Made by a program: the position numbers and the translations under genes
NCBI GenBank assembly: GCA_048772705.1
Contig: JBLWGC010000230.1
Location: forward strand, 434,001 to 498,000
From: Leidyana gryllorum EB-2025a
Lineage: Eukaryota; Apicomplexa
Reading direction: 5' to 3'
DNA length: 64,000 nucleotides
Notes under the pieces: generated by a model
Told to the model about the DNA's origin: nothing
The model's input: only the letters and a program-made list of their open reading frames with translations
The model's database searches: none
Part shown: piece by piece, positions 1-9,382 of the stretch
Layout: every line of letters begins with the position of its first letter
Numbering within the stretch: the stretch's first letter is position 1

Positions 1-421
1 CTGGAATGTAACCCTTCATGACAGGATCGTGCTGAAATAACCCTTGTGAGAAGATATTGAAATTGAGATTTCGCAGCCAGAAAAGCTTTGTCGAATCTTC
101 GTTCTCCCTCATGAAACGAAGCATCCCGTGATATTCAGAGGGTGCCAAAGATTCACGAGAATACCTTCTCATCGCACCCCCCACGTTCGCCTCGAAAATC
201 ATTTCAGGCCACGTTTCCTCCTTCAAGATCTGGTCCTGGCATTGCAACGCCCCAGCGGCGGCTAGATGCCGCTCATGTGGGAAGGCCCAACCCAGTTCGT
301 CATTCGAGAAGAGTGGGTAGTCCAAACCGTAACTGCTACTCAAAAGAGCTGCCCAGGCGAGACCCTCGCTGCCAAGGGGCTGACTTGAACGTCGTCCTGA
401 AAAACGAAGTCTACCTGCCAT
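1..421 (-). CDS. Third member of the local unknown repeat-protein family, N-terminal part only
   Basis: An open minus-strand frame starts at the ATG at 419-421 and is still open at the window edge, giving 140 residues. It aligns with the N-termini of the two complete genes to its right. There is a weakly hydrophobic leader ending near YGLDYPLF (compare DGLFLHE and EGLFLHE in the others), then LAPSEYHGML (compare MAPSEFRRVM), then WLRNLNFNIFSQG (compare YLRNAYLGLYPEM), then GYIP, where the others have YWPVFYP. It is clearly more diverged than the other two are from each other. The function is unknown; the leader suggests secretion. The rest of the gene lies outside the window, so its integrity cannot be judged. 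Confidence 0.7.
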   Translation of the reverse strand, partial: MAGRLRFSGRRSSQPLGSEGLAWAALLSSSYGLDYPLFSNDELGWAFPHERHLAAAGALQCQDQILKEETWPEMIFEANVGGAMRRYSRESLAPSEYHGMLRFMRENEDSTKLFWLRNLNFNIFSQGLFQHDPVMKGYIP

Positions 422-753
422 CGACTGTGATCGAAAATCACCAGCACAAAAAAAAGCGAGCCAGCAACAAACGAACAGTCGTACATTGGGCTTAGGTGGA
501 GAAACGATCAATAATTAACCTTTCAATGCAATGGCACATCATTTTGAACTATCCATCAAATTCAGTGATTGTTGTTGGGCTGCTGCTGTTCGTCACTCCG
601 AGCAGGGAACACCATAAGCGAGAAGCTTCCGCGCACAAAAATCCTGTCAGCACACGGCATTCTATGTCAATGAATTGCGGTCGCACAATTGTTGCTTATT
701 GCAACTTATTTGACATCCGCGATTTCTTGACTTGCTGAGTGCCCCTGGCGGCT
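422..753. other. Intergenic spacer, no gene seen
   Basis: This 332-bp stretch lies between the start of the partial left-edge gene and the stop of the next minus-strand gene. Short plus-strand frames cross it, but none has domain-like composition or a supportable splice partner. It presumably holds the promoter of the left-edge gene. Confidence 0.4.
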
Positions 754-3700
754 TTACATCTTCCCTTCTGTCATAATGTCACTCAGCCATTCCGCGCCTC
801 CCGGCAAGTGAGACGACCACATATTCCAATGTATCTCAACCGGTTTCTCCGCCTTTCCTCCTTCTCGAATCTCCTTAATCTGTCCCCATCGATCAGTCTC
901 TTTCGCCACGGTCTCCGTCTGAGGAGGCTGCCGCCATCGATCAGTCTCTTTCGCCACGGTCTCCGTCTGAGGAGGCTGCCGCCATCGATCAGTCTCTTTC
1001 GCCACGGTCTCCGTCTGAGGAGGCTGCCGCCATCGATCAGTCTCTTTCGCCACGGTCTCCGTCTGGGGAGGCTGCCGCCATTGCTCAGTCTCTTTCGCCA
1101 CGGTCTCCGTCTGGGGAGGCTGCCGCCATTGCCCGTTCTTTCTTTCTCGCATAAATCGTTTGCGTTCTGATTCCCTGCGATTCGCGTTTCTGCGCCATGT
1201 AGTTGTCAACCAGGATGGTTTTCCTTTCCCCTCCCCACCCACTCTCCACTTGAGCTCTTTCTCTTCACGCTTTGGCGGCAGAGCTCGCGTAAGTGAGGCT
1301 TCGATGTCTCTATCCTCTGGCTGCTCACCAGATCCCTCTTGGCTGCGTTCCAGGTCGCAAGGGCTGGTGGCACCTGAATGCGCGCCTTCCGCACACTCGC
1401 TTGCGCTATGCCAATCAGCCTCAAGAACACTGTCCGTCTCCGTTGCTGTCAAAAAGGCCGCTTCGCACTCTGTTTCTGACTCGGAAGCGAGTCCCTCAGA
1501 GGAGCGCGTCTCAGAGGGAGACTTCTCAAACGGGAGTCCCTCAGAGGGAGACTTCTCAAACGGGAGTCCCTCAGAGGGAGATTTCTCACAGGGGAGTCCC
1601 TCAAAAGAGAGTCCCCCAAAGGGGAGTTCCTCCTCGGAGGGAAGTTCGTCCTCGCGGGGGAGTTCCCTCTCAGTGGCGTATCTCTTTGATCTCCTTGTTA
1701 GTCGAGCGAATGTGAGGACCTTGGTTGGAAGCAGATAGAGTGGGCCCAGATAGCTCGCACTGAGTGGCAACGCGTCATGTGACTCCAGTAGTACGGAGTA
1801 GATGGCTTTTTGTTGTTGGTCGGCAACGAGAAAGTACGGCTTGGTGGGATGGCTGACCAAGAAAAGGTCCTTGGAGATGCGCCAATATGAGAAAGGGGCT
1901 CTCATCATCTTGCTGTTTTGATCTTGTTCGCTGGCGAGGCGACGGCGCACTTGATTACGAAGGGTCGTAAAAAGAATTCTCTGGTCCTCGTTTAGAGGTG
2001 GATACGCTGTCACGCGCTCTCCAGCATCCCAATGTTCCATCGTTGCCTCGGACTCAGTCAATCGAATGATGTGTCCCCGAGATGTTCTCAAGTCTCTCTG
2101 GGACTCCACGAGTCGACACACCGATCGTCGCAACTTTCGCGACTGCACTATCCATTTAACCAGCTCAGATCTGTAGGGGAGGATGGCTAGACAGCCAGTC
2201 GCAGTGTCAATGACATAACTGGAATCCGGTTGATCGACATTGATACGCCAGTAGATGGGGTGCTGATCGGCTTCCGACAAACAGACAAGAGACACGCCGG
2301 GAGTCGAGCACCGGCGGTACCAAGGTGTGCCGACTTTGCATTGCGCAGATTCAGACTTTTGAGCGGATTCTTGAGCAAACTCTGCACTGGTGAGAGAATG
2401 CCACATGCTTGCGTACGCGGAGAACAAACCCTCCATTTCCTCCTGCCGACGCTGTGAGACACTTATCAAATCCGCCTCCACCGCGTCGCTGGAAACCTGA
2501 GCGGAGGAAAGTCTTCCATCTCCATCTGACAAAGGCGCTATCTCTGGTAAATCCACGCGCTCCTGTCCGTATCTTCTTCCACTCTTGCTGAATACTGCGG
2601 ACATATGCTTCCACAAACGCCTCAAAACGGGTTCCAAGTCAGACGGCTCATAAGCCAAAGCGTCAAAGTGATCCCACACAGACTTGGGCGGTGCTGGACT
2701 GCCCTCCCTGACTTGCTCCAGTAGAGAGCTAAAGTTGTCGAGATTCAGCATGTCGTATGCCCCCTTTACGGGATAGTAGGTATCCGCCGTCTCTACAGCC
2801 CCGACTGCGGGCCCGAATGGTTTCCCTTTCACAAAGTTTGAGACCAAAGTTGGGAGATCTTTCGTTCTGCCCACCTCCATAAAGCGAGGCACATTGAGGT
2901 TGGGGTCCCAAGCACCGAGACTCAAGGAATATACTTTGTGTGTTACCGGCTCGATTACCAAACAATAGGGCCGGTAGGGATGGTGGACAATAAATAACGA
3001 CGGCTTTGGCCAGCAGTCAACGAAGAAAGGCTCCATGCCCACATGGCCCTCGTACTGCGACCAAAAACCAGTCGGCTCGCCGAGGCCGTCAGCACTCATC
3101 TTCCAATAGTACGAGTGCATTGATTTTATGGATGGCAACACGGCTTCCGGGTTGCAGTGTTGGCGTGGGGCAGCAGTTTGCAGCAGTGTATGAAGCCACG
3201 CAGCCGCACGCGCCCAGCGTAGTACTTTCGGATCAGTGTGGAAGGTATGTCGGTATAGATAGAAGGATTTTCCGAATATGTTAGCTTCCGCGAAGATGTC
3301 CGGTAGTAATTTCGCGAGATGGATTCTCCAGTGGAGGGGTCCAGAGGGTCCGCCTTCGTGATCCCAAAATCCTGCCACAATATTCTGAGCCATCGCCCAA
3401 AGTCCGTGTCGATTGTTCCAAGCCTTCATCGTCCACGCTAACGCGTCGTCACTGTATTTCAACTTGATCCGAGCGCCTGTTGGGCACACGAGGAGATGAG
3501 ACTCGTCTGGATTCTTATGGTCAATGACCCAATACAGTGGACGGTCTGCCGACTTATAAAGCCATATGTACGATTTCGTTTGATCTCGGTGGACTCGGAA
3601 CCAGGGTTTTGTCGGGTGTGTGGGTGGGGCCAGCAGGCAGTGGAATTCTCGAAACGTATGAGGATCCATACTTACAAAACGCCCTTCCGGGTCGCTCGCG

Positions 3701-4332
3701 CTCACAAGAGCCTTCAACTTATCCAGAAAAGGTTTGCAGCGCCCAGCGGTCCCCTCACCGACCCATTGTGCCACACTTCCCTCAGAGTACTCCTGGAACC
3801 TCCCAACACTCAACTGCCGATGCACGGATTGCTGTTGTGGGATCTCATACGACTGATTATTCAGAGCCCCCGCCCACACATCCCTCAGAAAGGTCAACAG
3901 CCCCAATATGTCCGCCGGGTGGCGTTCGAGGGGATAGAACACGGGCCAGTATGACGCCACTCCTGGAGAATGCCCATCAGTTCCCCGCAACATCATTTCA
4001 GGGTACAATCCCAAGTAGGCGTTGCGCAGATAGCGGAGGGAAGGAGGCAGTGAGCTCATCACGCGCCGAAACTCAGAAGGGGCCATCGTGCATCCGCTGT
4101 ATGTCTGTTGCTCTCCGTTGATTCTGGCGACTACATAAGCGTTGACAGAGCCGTGCGTCGGTGCGTACCGACACATCGCGTCATCGTTCTCTCGCCTGGT
4201 CTTTTCCCTTTCATGGAGAAACAGCCCATCTTTGGTCGACGATGGCCACAACGCGATTGCAGCGAGTACAGCGGTCCCTGACAAACTTAAGGAGTGACTA
4301 GAAACTTCGTGTTTCGTGATTCTGATCCTCAT
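754..4332 (-). CDS. Large intronless, probably secreted protein with internal repeats (unknown family, copy 2)
   Basis: One uninterrupted frame of about 1192 residues, with no introns in an otherwise intron-rich region. The frame opens further upstream, but the start is placed at 4332 because MRIRIT there matches the start of the paralogue at 8456. A hydrophobic leader (AVLAAIALW) precedes GLFLHE, suggesting a signal peptide. Four related modules of about 40-50 residues alternate in two flavours. The first flavour has PW(F/Y)R followed by a YW(V/R)I core and PD.S at about 3478-3613 and 2196-2332. The second has PF followed by HP..PY at about 2910-3035 and 1790-1902. The C-terminal 350 residues are Ser/Glu-rich, with a 10-residue repeat and five copies of a 16-residue WRQPPQTETVAKETD-type repeat, and a basic stretch. 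I recognise no known domain or catalytic motif. It is probably exported or surface-exposed (inference). Confidence 0.8.
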   Translation of the reverse strand: MRIRITKHEVSSHSLSLSGTAVLAAIALWPSSTKDGLFLHEREKTRRENDDAMCRYAPTHGSVNAYVVARINGEQQTYSGCTMAPSEFRRVMSSLPPSLRYLRNAYLGLYPEMMLRGTDGHSPGVASYWPVFYPLERHPADILGLLTFLRDVWAGALNNQSYEIPQQQSVHRQLSVGRFQEYSEGSVAQWVGEGTAGRCKPFLDKLKALVSASDPEGRFVSMDPHTFREFHCLLAPPTHPTKPWFRVHRDQTKSYIWLYKSADRPLYWVIDHKNPDESHLLVCPTGARIKLKYSDDALAWTMKAWNNRHGLWAMAQNIVAGFWDHEGGPSGPLHWRIHLAKLLPDIFAEANIFGKSFYLYRHTFHTDPKVLRWARAAAWLHTLLQTAAPRQHCNPEAVLPSIKSMHSYYWKMSADGLGEPTGFWSQYEGHVGMEPFFVDCWPKPSLFIVHHPYRPYCLVIEPVTHKVYSLSLGAWDPNLNVPRFMEVGRTKDLPTLVSNFVKGKPFGPAVGAVETADTYYPVKGAYDMLNLDNFSSLLEQVREGSPAPPKSVWDHFDALAYEPSDLEPVLRRLWKHMSAVFSKSGRRYGQERVDLPEIAPLSDGDGRLSSAQVSSDAVEADLISVSQRRQEEMEGLFSAYASMWHSLTSAEFAQESAQKSESAQCKVGTPWYRRCSTPGVSLVCLSEADQHPIYWRINVDQPDSSYVIDTATGCLAILPYRSELVKWIVQSRKLRRSVCRLVESQRDLRTSRGHIIRLTESEATMEHWDAGERVTAYPPLNEDQRILFTTLRNQVRRRLASEQDQNSKMMRAPFSYWRISKDLFLVSHPTKPYFLVADQQQKAIYSVLLESHDALPLSASYLGPLYLLPTKVLTFARLTRRSKRYATERELPREDELPSEEELPFGGLSFEGLPCEKSPSEGLPFEKSPSEGLPFEKSPSETRSSEGLASESETECEAAFLTATETDSVLEADWHSASECAEGAHSGATSPCDLERSQEGSGEQPEDRDIEASLTRALPPKREEKELKWRVGGEGKGKPSWLTTTWRRNANRRESERKRFMRERKNGQWRQPPQTETVAKETEQWRQPPQTETVAKETDRWRQPPQTETVAKETDRWRQPPQTETVAKETDRWRQPPQTETVAKETDRWGQIKEIREGGKAEKPVEIHWNMWSSHLPGGAEWLSDIMTEGKM
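886..1125 (-). repeat. Coding minisatellite, 48-bp unit x5
   Basis: Five head-to-tail 48-bp units begin at 886, 934, 982, 1030 and 1078. The first three are nearly identical; the last two carry small variants. They encode a 16-residue repeat (WRQPPQTETVAKETD type) in the C-terminal tail of the minus-strand gene. The unit length is a multiple of three, so changes in copy number keep the frame. Confidence 0.95.
1511..1670 (-). repeat. Coding minisatellite, 30-bp unit
   Basis: Three clear 30-bp units start at 1511, 1541 and 1571, decaying into partial copies up to about 1670. They encode a 10-residue Ser/Pro/Glu/Phe repeat (SPSEGLPFEK-like) just upstream, in protein order, of the 16-residue repeats. 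This is a second frame-preserving satellite in the same tail. Confidence 0.9.
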
Positions 4333-4612
4333 TTTCACCAACCACCTTTCAACACAAAAAAATACTCGTCTGGTCGCAAATAATTGGGAATCGAGGAGGG
4401 ACCCAAAATCAAATATGTGACCCATTCTGATTTTTACCCTTCGAAAGAGGTCGCCACAGATAGACAGATAGATATATGACCCAGTTTGTAACATTCTTCA
4501 CAAGCAATCACTCATTTGCGTACTCAATGTGCTCAGCAGATTTGTTCCCAACATCTCGCGGCGTTCTTAAGGATTTCGTTACTTAATATCTGGGCATTTG
4601 GATGACGGCCTG

Positions 4613-5448
4613 ATGACTGGCCGATACTCGCTTCTGTCCCCTACGACCCTTTGCGAAGTATCAGTCGTTACTGGGGATCGCACGTGCGTGACCAGGTCTC
4701 GGTCTCGGGTGTCGCTCCTTGGACCATTTCGAGACACGACGCTCGAGTACTTAAGCAATGATGTTCCTGGATTTCCATTAGGAACCGGAACGTTATCCGG
4801 GATTCTATGGTCTCATTGAGTACCAACCATAGTCACAATGTGACCGAGAGCACTGGTGATACGCTTGAACGAAGAACATCGTATACGCCCACCGAAGCAC
4901 TGTCACTCCACCAAAAATCTCCACGGAGGGGCGGTGACCTCCCTTATCCTACGAATTGCAGGTCATCATTACAGAGCTGCAGATTCTGTCACAGTGAGTG
5001 GAGGTACTCTCACTTGAGCCTTTTGACATATCAGTGGTGGTAATGTTGGGTGATCGTTTTCAAAGTCAGCATCTGGCTCCAGAGCCCATTCGTCCGTACC
5101 CTTTGGGTTTCTTTGACGCCGTTTTTAAGCAACTAGTCATCATAGTCAAGCACACGTTTGTGTTCGGTCCTGGTGTCTCCGGGACAGCCGGAGTGCAAAC
5201 CATCAAAATTGGTTGTAGCAAGCAACATACACATCGGACAAGGTATGGAATGTGATCACCTCAATAGCTTCGTCAGGAATGCTGCTGAGCAGCAGCAGAA
5301 CTGGGGACAGCGCAGATGGGTCACAGTCCCGGCTGCCAAAGGTATCACTTTCGGCAGCAACGCTAATCACATCGTTTTAAAAAGTGGCACATACCTTGTG
5401 GCTGGTCGCGAACCACCACGTAAGCTTTTCCATTTCACTCCACCATAA
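4613..5448 (+). CDS. Poorly resolved candidate spliced gene between the two complete repeat-family genes
   Basis: The spacer 4333-5753 holds no long frame, but several plus-strand frames can be joined by canonical small introns. Examples are a gap of about 35 nt near 4748-4782, about 41 nt at 4994-5034 (GTGAGT...CATATCAG) and about 34 nt near 5242-5275 (GTATGG...CGTCAG). The best-supported part is 5035-5448: a hydrophobic run (FKQLVIIVKHTFVFG) joined in frame to a segment containing WGQRRWVTVPAAKG and GTYLVAG. A competing frame over 4841-5018 is also protein-like (contains NLHGGAVTSL), so the exon set is uncertain and the gene could be decayed. I do not recognise a family. Confidence 0.3.
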
Positions 5449-5753
5449 ACTGTCGGTTTTATGGTTGAGTGACATCATCTCAATTTCCTAGCACCTTATG
5501 CGAGCGCCTGAGCAGATCTTGTCCAGCCCCCGCTCAGGAAGCGAAATCACAGATTGATACTCAAACACACTCTCCATTCTCTCGCTTTCACTATTGCTCT
5601 GCTGCGCACATTCCCTCGATCTCGAATTCGCCCGCCTCACCCTACGCTTCGGCGCAAGGGGCATGCATCTTAGATCAGCTTTGCCCGATTCACATCTTCG
5701 CAGCCGGTGTGGCAATGAGGCTCGGCATTATGAATCAAAATTGCTGTCAAGGG

Positions 5754-8456
5754 TCACCGAGGTGACTCCCGGCGGCTTGATCGCCTCCGAGCACGCACAA
5801 AAGCGGATATCTTAAACGGGAGCTCCTTAAGAAAGCCGATAAAGGTTGTTACGGGCATCTCCGCCCCCGGCTGCGGAGGCTTGAAAGACAGGGAGTGTAT
5901 GGCTTTGTGCCGCATGTCGACGACAAGACAATAGTCTTGAGCAGGATGGCTAACAATGATCAGTTCTTCAGGCAGTTGAGACCACGAGAAGGGTGAATTC
6001 ATCAAATTGCTCTTCTTTGTCTGCTCCGTCGCGAACCGCTCAGGCAACCGATCGCTGAGGCTTCTGAGCAAAGCCCTTTGCTTTTCATCGAGACGTCGAC
6101 GAGGTGCAGTGGATTTCACGGGCTCTCTGAGTTCCGACTGTTCAATCGTAAATTTTGACTCATTTAGTCGAATGATGTGTCCCGCGAATTCAGTCGCGCT
6201 TCTTACCGAACCTACGAGTCGACACAGCGACTGTCGCAACTCTCGCGACCTCACTATCCATTCAATTTTGTCATATTCGTAGGGAAGGGCGACTTGATAG
6301 CCAGTCGCGGTGTCAATGACATAACTGGCTTCCGGTTGAGCGAAATTGATACGCCAGTAGATTGGGTGCTGATCGGATTCCGACAAACAAAGGAGAGACA
6401 CGCCGGGAGTCGAGCACCGGCGGTACCAAGGTGTGCCGACTTTGCATTGCGCAGGTTCACCAATTTCTGCGAGTTCGCTGAAAGCTCCTTCACTGACGGG
6501 AAATGTCCACAAACTCGCGTGCTCGGCCAGTAGTGTCTCCATTTTCGCCCGTGAATTTCCTTCTCGATTGGTCAGCCATCTCACATTCTCCACCGCCTCG
6601 CTGGACTCCTGGACAGAAGAGTCTTCTTCTTCTGACGAAGGCGCTGTCTCCCAGATCGGCGAGAGGTCCAAGTGTTGCACTCCTTCTTCGTGTCCCTTGT
6701 GGCTCCATTGAACCCAAATACGCCTCAAAATGGGTTCCAAGTCAGACGGCTCACAAGTCAAATTCTCAAAGTGATCCCACACAGATTTGGGCGGTGCTGG
6801 ACTGCCCTTCCTGAATTCATCCAGGAGAGAGCTCCACCTCCACCCCCCAAGACCCAGAATCTCGCACGCCTTCTTCACTGGGCCGTATCCAGTCGCCCTT
6901 CTTAAACCCCCGACTGCGGGCCCGAATGGTTTTCCTTTGACAAAACTTGAGATCAAAGTCGGGAGATCTCTGGTTCTGCCGACCTCCATAACGCGAGGCG
7001 CGTGGCCCTTGAGACCCCAGGCACCGAGACTCAAGGAATATACTTTGTGTGTCATTTTCTCGATGATTAAACAATACGGGCGGTGGGGATGGTGGATAAT
7101 AAGCAGTGGCTGCGGCGGTCGGTCCATCGATGTCGACTGCTGTGCCTCCCAGAGGTCGATGAAGAATGGGTGTTGGTCCAACCGGCCCTCAAAGTCCTTC
7201 CAATAACCCGTCGGCCTGCCGAGGCCGTCAGCACTTACTTGCCGATAGTGCTGTTGGATTGATGCGATGCCCGGTAGCACGGATTCCGGGTTGCAGTGGA
7301 GGCGTGGGGCAGCAGTTTGTAGCAGTGTATGAAGCCACGCAGCTGCATGCACCCATCGGAGCGGGTCCGGGCAAGAGGGTTTGTTAGTTCGATATAAGTA
7401 GAATGATTTCCCCATCATGTTGGCCTCCGCAAACAGGTCCTCTGCGTCGTTTGTGATGTGTATTCTCCATCGGAGGGGTCCAGTGGGTCCGCCTTCGTAG
7501 TCCCAATACCCCGTTACCAGTTTCTGTGCCATTTCCGATACCAACTGTCGATGCCTCCGATTTTTCAATAGAGTTTGCAACACACCGTCAGTGTATTTCA
7601 AGTTGATCCGAGCACCTGTTGGCAGCACGAGGAGATGAGATTCGTCTGGATCGTTGTGGTCAATGACCCAATATAATGGCCCCTGTTTGTCTGAGTATAG
7701 CCATATGTAAGACTTTCTCAGATCTCGGTGGACTCGGAACCAGGGTTTTGTCTCGTCTGTGGGTGGGGCCAGCGAGCAGTAAAATTCTCGAAACATATGA
7801 GGATCCTCGACAACAATACTCATTTTCTTAGTACTCAAAATCTTCAACAATTTATGAAGAAAGACTTTGTGACGCTCATCAGCAGTCCCCACACCGACCC
7901 ACGTTGCCACATCGCTGTTAGAGTACGTCGCGCTCACTCCGTATATCGGAGTCGGATTCGTAGATGGGTCATTTGGAGAACTCTGATCATTCAAAGCTCG
8001 CCACCACACATCTTTCAGAAAAGTCAATAGCCCCAATACGTCGACTGGGTTTCTGTCAAGAGGATAAAACACGGGCCAATATGCCTCTGTCGCAGAACCA
8101 TCGGCTCCTTCCAACACACGGTCAGGATACAGCCCTAATTGATAGTTGCGAAGATACGGCAGGGAAGGCTCCTTCAACAGGCGACCAAGCTGACAGGGTG
8201 CCATCGTCTCTGCATTATGTATGTGTGCCTGTGCGTTGATCGCGCTCATCACATAACCGTCCATGGGCCCGTGGCGCCCAGGTACAACTGTCAGAATCTG
8301 GTCTTTCGTCACCGAAGACGGCTCGTCCGCGTTTTCATGGAGGAACAGCCCCTCTGTGGTCAACAACGGAGGAAAAGCGAGTACAGCGAGCAGGCGTTCA
8401 ATCGAACAGTGGGAAGAACTCCTGAGAGTCTCTTGTCTCGTGATCCTGATCCTCAT
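5754..8456 (-). CDS. Intronless, probably secreted protein with internal repeats (unknown family, copy 3)
   Basis: An uninterrupted 900-residue frame from the ATG at 8454-8456. It is colinear with the 754-4332 gene across its length, including the MRIRIT start, the GLFLHE segment after a hydrophobic leader (LLAVLAF), and the four alternating modules at about 7617-7752, 7018-7176, 6296-6433 and 5885-6000. It ends soon after the last module and lacks the satellite-bearing Ser/Glu-rich tail of its neighbour, which explains the 300-residue difference in length. No catalytic motif is visible. Tandem arrangement and shared absence of introns point to local duplication. Secretion is inferred only from the leader. 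Confidence 0.8.
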   Translation of the reverse strand: MRIRITRQETLRSSSHCSIERLLAVLAFPPLLTTEGLFLHENADEPSSVTKDQILTVVPGRHGPMDGYVMSAINAQAHIHNAETMAPCQLGRLLKEPSLPYLRNYQLGLYPDRVLEGADGSATEAYWPVFYPLDRNPVDVLGLLTFLKDVWWRALNDQSSPNDPSTNPTPIYGVSATYSNSDVATWVGVGTADERHKVFLHKLLKILSTKKMSIVVEDPHMFREFYCSLAPPTDETKPWFRVHRDLRKSYIWLYSDKQGPLYWVIDHNDPDESHLLVLPTGARINLKYTDGVLQTLLKNRRHRQLVSEMAQKLVTGYWDYEGGPTGPLRWRIHITNDAEDLFAEANMMGKSFYLYRTNKPSCPDPLRWVHAAAWLHTLLQTAAPRLHCNPESVLPGIASIQQHYRQVSADGLGRPTGYWKDFEGRLDQHPFFIDLWEAQQSTSMDRPPQPLLIIHHPHRPYCLIIEKMTHKVYSLSLGAWGLKGHAPRVMEVGRTRDLPTLISSFVKGKPFGPAVGGLRRATGYGPVKKACEILGLGGWRWSSLLDEFRKGSPAPPKSVWDHFENLTCEPSDLEPILRRIWVQWSHKGHEEGVQHLDLSPIWETAPSSEEEDSSVQESSEAVENVRWLTNREGNSRAKMETLLAEHASLWTFPVSEGAFSELAEIGEPAQCKVGTPWYRRCSTPGVSLLCLSESDQHPIYWRINFAQPEASYVIDTATGYQVALPYEYDKIEWIVRSRELRQSLCRLVGSVRSATEFAGHIIRLNESKFTIEQSELREPVKSTAPRRRLDEKQRALLRSLSDRLPERFATEQTKKSNLMNSPFSWSQLPEELIIVSHPAQDYCLVVDMRHKAIHSLSFKPPQPGAEMPVTTFIGFLKELPFKISAFVRARRRSSRRESPR

Positions 8457-8609
8457 ATGATCTCCTCCCGCGGCGCTCCCGACAATTTTATGAGAAATTA
8501 TTTCACCGTCCGCCTGAAAAATCGGCAGCCACGGTGACGAATTCTTCGTACAACACGCCGTCGTCAGAGACGCTCTAGTCGACTCCCGCTGCGGCCATCT
8601 AAAGTACAG

Positions 8610-9113
8610 TCAGGCGCATATCAGATGACTTGGAGCGTAGTAAATCAGTATGAGCACCGCCTGATACTCCTCTCCTCTCCTCTCCGTCGTCAAGTCGGTG
8701 GGGGACTGAATACCAATTCGCCATCTTTGACAGTACTCTTTTGCTGTCTCGGCCGAAATAATCATCTCCGCATGAAAACTCAACGTCAATGTCCGCAATG
8801 TGGTAATGCACCAAACCCCACCGACGGAAGCGATGGTTCCGGAGAAAGCGGACAATTTGTCTGTCACCAGTCCCCACGAACTCCGGCCTCGAAGAGAGAA
8901 AAATGACCATTCAGCATAGACGGTTTCAATGAGAGGGCACAAAGTGAAATCGGAAATAATACCACCATAGATAGCTCCCTCGCATTTAGCGCATTCCGAT
9001 GTCCGCCAGACAGAGCAGTTCCACCCCGTATAACGAGTGCAATGGTGGCAGACATTGCGCGGGCGGTTCCTTAGATCACTGTTAGATCGAAAAGTGGCCG
9101 CGGCATGCGTGTG
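8610..9113 (-). other. Long open minus-strand frame with a cysteine cluster; possible exon
   Basis: Spacer 8457-9382 (926 bp) holds no convincing gene. One minus-strand frame stays open for about 168 codons between 9113 and 8610. Its N-terminal part has closely spaced cysteines (CHHC...WNC...CAKC), and a plausible splice acceptor (TCTAACAG) lies near 9080. It has no in-frame ATG near its beginning, so it would need an upstream exon that I could not identify. It may be an exon of a small zinc-binding or disulfide-rich protein, a pseudogene fragment, or chance. Confidence 0.2.
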
Positions 9114-9382
9114 TGTCTATCAATTCCAGGCGGAAGAGGACTCTATAGACTGAGTCAATGAGATGAGCGCGAATTCACTGCAAATTTGGGGTCGGCGGCT
9201 GAGCTCAGTAGTTCGAAATTTTTCAGTTTCGGCTGAGCAAAATGTAGGGAGACACCGGTTATTTGAGGCCACATCTCGACTTGGCATGGAGATCGAAGTT
9301 GACTTTCAAAGAGTTGAGCAATATTTACGTTATTGAACAAATTACTTCTCAACACTGAATCAAAAAAGTTGACAGACAGATC

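Noticed and set aside
739-1738. Plus-strand frames overlapping the satellite region with repeated SLFRHGLRLRRLPPSI-type sequence
   Set aside because: They are the reverse complement of the 48- and 30-bp coding repeats in the minus-strand gene; the repeat length keeps all frames open.
4333-4494. Upstream extension of the 754-4332 gene to 4494
   Set aside because: The extension lacks counterpart in the paralogue, which starts directly at MRIRIT; the shared start at 4332 is preferred.
1-8456. RxLR-like effector motif in the repeat-family leaders
   Set aside because: The leaders contain scattered Arg residues but no positionally conserved RxLR or similar motif shared by all three copies.
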